Positions 7,008-10,492 of a stretch of 10,492 nt of DNA are shown in pieces. A program made the position numbers and the translations under genes. This DNA comes from an uncultured Clostridium sp. Its GTDB lineage: Bacteria > Bacillota > Clostridia > Lachnospirales > Lachnospiraceae. Position 1 is the stretch's first letter. Every line of letters starts with the position of its first letter. The notes under the pieces were generated by a model that made no database searches, was not told the DNA's origin, and worked only from the letters and a program-made list of their open reading frames with translations. The DNA lies in contig URUX01000077.1 in assembly GCA_900551135.1 (NCBI GenBank), positions 1-10,492 of the forward strand. The letters run 5' to 3'.

Positions 7008-7865
7008 ATGGACAGGAATGGAAACCGCCAGAACATACAACATCAGAAAAAAATTATGATGATTAACGATTTAGCTGGTTATGGACGCTGTTCGTTAACC
7101 GTTGCCATCCCGATACTGGCGGCGCTGAAGGTACAGTGCTGTCCGGTTCCTACGTCCATATTTTCCAATCATACCGGTTTCCCTGCCTGGTTTTTTGATG
7201 ATTACACAGAGAAGATGCCGGACTATCTGAAAAAATGGAAAGAACTGAACCTTTCCTTTGACGGAATTGCCGTAGGATTTTTGGGGTCTGCCAGACAGAT
7301 GGAGATGGTAGAAGATGCGCTTTTAGAATTTAAAAGAGAAGATACCAGAGTTTTGATCGATCCCATTATGGGAGATCATGGCAAATCCTATGCCACCTAT
7401 ACGGAAGAAATGTGCAGAAGGATGGGGCGTCTGATTAAGACAGCGGACACCATTACTCCGAATCTGACAGAAGCCTGTATTTTGACAGGTACTCCCTATA
7501 AGGCAGAAGGCTGGAAACGGTCAGAACTGGAAGACATGGCCGTCAGGCTTCAGGAAATGGGGCCGGATAACGTAGTGATTACGGGAGTCCGAGAAGGAAC
7601 ATTTCTGACCAATACGGTAGCGGAAAAGGGAACCGGCATTCATTTTGTCCGCACCAGGCGGGCTGGAGAAGAACGGCCAGGCACTGGAGATGTCTTTTCT
7701 TCCATTGTGGCTGGAGGAATGGTGTCTGGGGAAGAATTGACATCGTCTGTAAAAAAGGCAGCAAAATTTATCGGAGACTGTATTCAGATTTCAGATGAAC
7801 TGTCAATTCCAAGGGAAAATGGCGTATGCTTTGAAATGATTTTGGGAAAATTAATTTCCAAATAA
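7008..7865 (+). CDS. pdxY: Pyridoxamine/pyridoxal kinase
   Basis: This is a ribokinase-fold enzyme that phosphorylates pyridoxal and related B6 vitamers at the 5' hydroxyl using ATP, trapping the vitamin in the cytosol. The 285-residue protein shows MINDLAGYGRCSL near the N-terminus (substrate side, PdxK/PdxY style), IDPIMGDHGK (metal and phosphate region), TPNLTEACILTG, VVITGV, and the anion hole GTGD at 225-228 with catalytic base D228, preceded by RP as in PdxK/PdxY. HMP kinase ThiD is the closest alternative, but the PxxxSxxxNHTGFPxW segment (about 47-62) is characteristic of pyridoxal kinases. The start at 7008 is preceded by GAGGA and adds about 15 polar residues before the conserved core; the internal Met pair at residues 17-18 has no comparable site. 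The gene follows the S component by three bases and no terminator follows it. The exact symbol (pdxY or pdxK) is uncertain. Confidence 0.9.
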   Translation: MDRNGNRQNIQHQKKIMMINDLAGYGRCSLTVAIPILAALKVQCCPVPTSIFSNHTGFPAWFFDDYTEKMPDYLKKWKELNLSFDGIAVGFLGSARQMEMVEDALLEFKREDTRVLIDPIMGDHGKSYATYTEEMCRRMGRLIKTADTITPNLTEACILTGTPYKAEGWKRSELEDMAVRLQEMGPDNVVITGVREGTFLTNTVAEKGTGIHFVRTRRAGEERPGTGDVFSSIVAGGMVSGEELTSSVKKAAKFIGDCIQISDELSIPRENGVCFEMILGKLISK

Positions 7866-7873
7866 CGGCCGCC

Positions 7874-7902
7874 TTGCATTTATCAGGGATCTGTAGTATA
7901 AT
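7874..7902 (+). promoter_or_regulatory. Strong sigma-A promoter of serS
   Basis: TTGCAT (7874-7879), 17 bases, then a perfect TATAAT (7897-7902). Transcription should begin near 7909, leaving a leader of about 65 bases before serS. An imperfect dyad (ATCTGTAG at 7889-7896, CTACCCAGAT at 7904-7913) is centred on the -10 box. Confidence 0.8.
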
Positions 7903-7962
7903 CCTACCCAGATTATAACCGTTTCCCCATCTGTTTTCAGACAGAAGGAAAGTGGACATACC

Positions 7963-7970
7963 AGGAGGAG
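7963..7970 (+). promoter_or_regulatory. Ribosome binding site of serS
   Basis: AGGAGGAG ends three bases before the ATG at 7974 and fixes that start. Confidence 0.75.
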
Positions 7971-7973
7971 ATC

Positions 7974-9260
7974 ATGTTAGATTTAAAGTTTGTCAGAGAA
8001 AATCCAGACATTGTAAAGCAGAACATTAAAAATAAGTTTCAGGATTCCAAGCTGCCCTTAGTAGATGAAGTAATCGACTTAGATGCAAAGAGCCGCGCTA
8101 CAAAGGCTGAGGCAGATTCCCTCAGAGCAAACCGCAATAAATTGTCCAAGCAGATTGGCGCTCTGATGGGTCAGGGAAAAAAGGAAGAGGCCGAAGAGGT
8201 AAAGCGTCAGGTAAGTGAGGACGCAAAACGTCTGGCTGATTTAGAAGCAAAAGAGACAGAATATGAGGAACGCATTAAGAAGATTATGATGACCATTCCC
8301 AATATCATTGACCCAAGCGTTCCCATTGGAAAAGATGACAGCGAAAACGTAGAGGTTCAGAAATACGGTGAGCCGGTGGTTCCGGATTTTGAGATTCCGT
8401 ACCATACCGACATTATGGAAAGCTTTGACGGCATTGACCTGGATTCTGCCAGAAGAGTAGCAGGCAATGGTTTTTACTATCTGATGGGAGACATTGCGAG
8501 ACTTCATTCTGCAGTGATTTCCTATGCAAGAGACTTCATGATTAACAGAGGCTTTACTTACTGTGTGCCGCCATTTATGATCCGCAGCAACGTGGTAACC
8601 GGCGTTATGAGTTTTGCTGAGATGGATGCCATGATGTACAAGATTGAGGGCGAGGATTTATACTTAATCGGTACCAGCGAGCATTCTATGATTGGTAAAT
8701 TCATTGACCAGATTATTCCGGAAGAAGAACTGCCCAAAACTCTGACCAGCTATTCTCCATGTTTCCGTAAGGAAAAAGGCGCTCACGGTCTGGAAGAAAG
8801 AGGCGTTTACCGCATTCATCAGTTTGAAAAGCAGGAAATGATCGTAGTCTGCCGTCCGGAAGAAAGCCCGATGTGGTTTGACAAGTTATGGCAGAATACT
8901 GTAGATTTATTCCGTTCCATGGATATTCCGGTTCGTACGTTAGAGTGCTGTTCCGGTGATCTGGCCGATTTGAAGGTAAAATCGATTGACGTGGAAGCGT
9001 GGTCTCCAAGACAGAAGAAGTATTTTGAGGTTGGAAGCTGTTCCAACTTAGGCGATGCCCAGGCACGCCGTCTGAAAATCCGCGTAAACGGCAAGGATGG
9101 CAAATATTTTGCCCATACCCTGAATAATACCGTAGTAGCACCGCCGCGTATGCTGATTGCTTTCTTAGAGAATAATCTGCAGGCAGACGGCAGTGTCCGT
9201 ATCCCTGAGGTATTACAGCCTTATATGGGCGGACAGAAAGCCATCTGCAAGAAGAATTAA
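7974..9260 (+). CDS. serS: Seryl-tRNA synthetase
   Basis: Class II synthetase that charges tRNA-Ser (and tRNA-Sec where present) with serine. The 428-residue protein begins with the MLDLKFVRENPDIVK segment, followed by a long coiled-coil tRNA-binding arm (about residues 38-110, rich in Lys, Glu and Ala heptads). The catalytic core has the TSE motif (GTSEHS, T234-E236), motif 2 CFRKEKGAHGLEERGVYRIHQFEK with R265 and E267, and motif 3 NNTVVAPPRMLIAFLENN with R392. LECCSGDLA and SCSNLGDAQARRL are the serine-site and family segments. QFEK in motif 2 and LNNTVVA in motif 3 resemble archaeal/eukaryotic SerRS more than the E. coli pattern (LNGSGLAVGR). It has its own promoter and no T-box leader. 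The TAA overlaps the stop of the convergent regulator gene by four bases. Residues needed for catalysis are intact. A second, conventional serS elsewhere cannot be excluded. Confidence 0.96.
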   Translation: MLDLKFVRENPDIVKQNIKNKFQDSKLPLVDEVIDLDAKSRATKAEADSLRANRNKLSKQIGALMGQGKKEEAEEVKRQVSEDAKRLADLEAKETEYEERIKKIMMTIPNIIDPSVPIGKDDSENVEVQKYGEPVVPDFEIPYHTDIMESFDGIDLDSARRVAGNGFYYLMGDIARLHSAVISYARDFMINRGFTYCVPPFMIRSNVVTGVMSFAEMDAMMYKIEGEDLYLIGTSEHSMIGKFIDQIIPEEELPKTLTSYSPCFRKEKGAHGLEERGVYRIHQFEKQEMIVVCRPEESPMWFDKLWQNTVDLFRSMDIPVRTLECCSGDLADLKVKSIDVEAWSPRQKKYFEVGSCSNLGDAQARRLKIRVNGKDGKYFAHTLNNTVVAPPRMLIAFLENNLQADGSVRIPEVLQPYMGGQKAICKKN

Positions 9261-10228
9261 TAAATCAGATTCATTATAATACCTTGAGGATAATCTCCAT
9301 ACTTTTCTCCAAACAGATTGATGCCCCCGATATGGCGGGCATCTTTTTTGATCTCAATTTTCAAGGAAATGTATGGATAGTCTGAGAGATTCAGCTGATT
9401 TAAGTTTATGTCATGATTTACCAGCTTTCCATCCAGATACCCTCCATTGTCCTGAACCGAGAATGTTTTCAGCATTCCATATTGAGTTCTGCCATTTGGC
9501 CAGGCAGCAGGAGTCAGTTTTCCACGTCTGGCTCCAAAATCTCCTGGAGAGCAATAGGTTGTGACAGGGTGGTTATTAATAGAAATGGTAATATCAGAAG
9601 GCCAATTTTCTAAAAAACCAGGGGCTTCCGAGCAAATTTCCATGCAAAAAGATAATTCATGTAGTTTTAACAACGGATTGGTTAAATTTGGAAAGCGGTA
9701 TTCGATAAAGCCTTGTTGAAACCATAAGAGTTGTGCTTTGGAATGGAGCGGAGAGTAAAATGAACGGACATTATCATATACATCCAGAACTCCATTTTCG
9801 TCAGCAAGCCCACAGGTGGGTTCGATGTCAAAATGAAAATAATTTCCAATAGGCATATCCATGGAGATAGTGTTATCTGCCAGATCTGCATCTGCATCAA
9901 AGGTTTCTAAATGAAAGGACTGCATACTTGATATGCATACTCTCATGGAACCATGAAGGCCAGGCTGTGTTTCGGTTACAATTAATTTTGCTTCTTCTAA
10001 AATTTTGATGTGAAGAGCAGTGGATGATACTGGTATTTTTAAAATGGAAGCAATTTCCTGAAGTGAAAGAGCAGTATTTTTTAGGAGGTTTAAAATATTA
10101 AGCCGGATAGGTGAAGAAAGGGCTTTTCCTATCTGTGCAATTCTGTCATGATGATCGGGGTTGCCTAAGTGCAGTTCGATATCTCGTTCTCCGATGATTT
10201 TAATGGGTGCTTTTGTTTTTCCAGTCAT
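9257..10228 (-). CDS. ArsR-like winged-helix regulator with large unrecognised C-terminal domain
   Basis: The 323-residue protein has an N-terminal winged helix-turn-helix: RIAQIGKALSSPIRLNILNLL (29-49), the HTH at about 54-82 (LSLQEIASILKIP, then recognition helix VSSTALHIKILEEAKLI), and a wing near 84-97. This is the ArsR/SmtB pattern, but no metal-binding cysteine set is visible. Residues 110-323 have no motif I can name; they look beta-rich with W, Y and G clusters (ITISINNHP, YCSPGDFGARRG at 225-236, GGYLDG, GGINLFGEKYGDY), suggestive of a jelly-roll or other beta-sandwich ligand domain. That fold is a guess. No membrane segment or signal peptide is seen. AAAAGGAG at 10236-10243 (minus strand) supports the start at 10228. 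The gene is more AT-rich than its neighbours, which may mean later arrival. Its likely targets are its own promoter and a divergent gene beyond the right edge. Confidence 0.85.
   Translation of the reverse strand: MTGKTKAPIKIIGERDIELHLGNPDHHDRIAQIGKALSSPIRLNILNLLKNTALSLQEIASILKIPVSSTALHIKILEEAKLIVTETQPGLHGSMRVCISSMQSFHLETFDADADLADNTISMDMPIGNYFHFDIEPTCGLADENGVLDVYDNVRSFYSPLHSKAQLLWFQQGFIEYRFPNLTNPLLKLHELSFCMEICSEAPGFLENWPSDITISINNHPVTTYCSPGDFGARRGKLTPAAWPNGRTQYGMLKTFSVQDNGGYLDGKLVNHDINLNQLNLSDYPYISLKIEIKKDARHIGGINLFGEKYGDYPQGIIMNLIY
9320..9349 (+). terminator. serS intrinsic terminator embedded in the convergent regulator gene
   Basis: GATGCCC (9320-9326) pairs perfectly with GGGCATC (9337-9343) across a 10-base loop, followed at once by six T (9344-9349). 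It lies 60 bases after the serS stop and is oriented for plus-strand transcription. On the other strand the same bases encode KKDARHIGGI (residues 294-303 of the regulator). The minus-strand copy lacks a following T run, so it should act only on serS transcripts. Confidence 0.75.
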
Positions 10229-10278
10229 AAGTAATCTCCTTTTCTACATTGTTTCTTTAAAACTGTAATGAAAAACCC

Positions 10279-10297
10279 TTATTTATTACATAAATAA
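10279..10297. promoter_or_regulatory. Operator-like dyad, copy 1
   Basis: The core ATTTAT-TAC-ATAAAT spans 10281-10295; with flanks the arms pair over 8 bp (TTATTTAT at 10279-10286, ATAAATAA at 10290-10297). It covers the -10 element of the regulator promoter. Confidence 0.6.
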
Positions 10298-10313
10298 TAT
10301 AATTAAATATCAA
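10285..10313 (-). promoter_or_regulatory. Predicted autoregulated promoter of the ArsR-like regulator
   Basis: Reading the minus strand, TTGATA (10308-10313), a 17-base spacer, then TGTAAT (10285-10290; five of six consensus bases). It would start RNA near 10278, about 50 bases before the regulator's ATG. The -10 hexamer lies inside dyad copy 1, so bound protein would block polymerase. Confidence 0.6.
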
Positions 10314-10410
10314 TATACACAAGAATCTCCTTATAAATTTGTATGTTTATCACAAAATAGCAGAACAAATCAAAAGAATATTGCTAAAAACATGCAAATA
10401 TGTTAATATA

Positions 10411-10425
10411 ATTTATGTAATAAAA
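10411..10425. promoter_or_regulatory. Operator-like dyad, copy 2 (inverted orientation)
   Basis: ATTTATGTAATAAAA is the reverse complement of the core seen at 10281-10295 with one outer mismatch; its centre reads GTA instead of TAC, so the element is inverted relative to copies 1 and 3. TATAAT at 10407-10412 overlaps its left edge and could be a -10 box for a rightward gene, though no good -35 is visible. Confidence 0.55.
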
Positions 10426-10452
10426 CTTAAATATAGCTTTTGAAGAGAAAGA

Positions 10453-10483
10453 ATTATAATATTTATTACATAAATATTATAAT
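10453..10483. promoter_or_regulatory. Operator-like dyad, copy 3, 31-bp palindrome
   Basis: The core ATTTATTACATAAAT recurs at 10461-10475 and is extended into perfectly complementary 14-bp arms (10453-10466 and 10470-10483) around the centre TAC. It contains only A/T apart from the central C, and a TATAAT at each end (10455-10460 and 10478-10483). This is the most symmetric copy and lies nearest the right edge. Confidence 0.6.
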
Positions 10484-10492
10484 GAATAAAAG

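Larger units (their letters stand above)
10229..10492. other. AT-rich control region upstream of the regulator
   Basis: This stretch has no credible gene. It carries the regulator's ribosome binding site and promoter at its left end and three related dyads. Its base composition is far more AT-rich than the housekeeping part of the window. The layout is that of a shared control region between divergent genes, with the rightward gene beginning after the window ends. Confidence 0.7.

Noticed and set aside
7866..7873. A terminator directly after the pyridoxal kinase gene.
   Set aside because: CGGCCG is self-complementary but has no usable loop and no T run. Transcription probably continues into serS.
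7903..7973. Possible T-box leader before serS.
   Set aside because: The predicted leader is only about 65 bases, and no T-box core sequence or terminator/antiterminator pair is present.
8713..9141. A 142-codon minus-strand frame inside serS.
   Set aside because: It is fully antisense to conserved SerRS motifs and has no ribosome binding site or family resemblance.
10303..10331. Tiny minus-strand frame starting GTG at 10318-10320 behind an AAGGAG-like site, possible leader peptide.
   Set aside because: It encodes only five residues and lies upstream of the predicted transcription start of the regulator, so it would not be in that mRNA.
10482..10492. ATG at 10482 as the start of a rightward gene running off the edge.
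   Set aside because: It falls inside the right arm of the palindrome, has no ribosome binding site upstream, and only three codons are visible.

Overview
The window reads as chromosomal DNA of a low-to-mid G+C anaerobic Firmicute, most likely a Clostridia member close to Lachnospiraceae. This is inferred from the strong AGGAGG-type ribosome binding sites, the codon usage, and a gene order that matches the conserved Firmicute block rsmB–rlmN–prpC–prkC–rsgA–rpe–thiN.

Positions 1-6204 hold the 3' end of rsmB and six complete plus-strand genes. They are packed with gaps of a few bases or with stop/start overlaps and run into a strong candidate intrinsic terminator at 6237-6266. The block joins rRNA modification (RsmB, RlmN), 30S subunit maturation (RsgA), a PP2C phosphatase/PASTA-kinase signalling pair (PrpC/PrkC), the pentose phosphate enzyme Rpe and thiamine pyrophosphokinase. 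In Bacillus subtilis the RsgA homologue is a known PrkC substrate, so the neighbours may be functionally as well as transcriptionally coupled.

Positions 6205-7865 hold a second unit: an ECF-type vitamin transporter S component three bases ahead of a pyridoxal/pyridoxamine kinase. This looks like a vitamin B6 uptake-and-phosphorylation pair. Its upstream region has four ACTGG repeats and a weak promoter-like sequence.

Positions 7866-9260 hold serS, preceded by a near-consensus promoter (TTGCAT-17-TATAAT) and no T-box. Its catalytic motifs look closer to archaeal/eukaryotic SerRS than to the E. coli type. The serS stop overlaps by 4 bp the stop of a convergent gene on the minus strand. The only visible serS terminator (9320-9349) lies inside that convergent gene.

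Positions 9257-10492 are different in character and more AT-rich. They hold a 323-residue regulator with an ArsR-like winged helix and a long unrecognised C-terminal domain, then an AT-rich control region of about 260 bp. That region contains three copies of the dyad ATTTAT-TAC-ATAAAT, one of them on the -10 element of the regulator's own predicted promoter and one extended to a perfect 14-bp-arm palindrome. The divergent target gene is probably just off the right edge. No mobile element, CRISPR array, tRNA or rRNA gene was seen. Most of the window is ordinary housekeeping; the regulator and its operator region are the part most likely to be undescribed.
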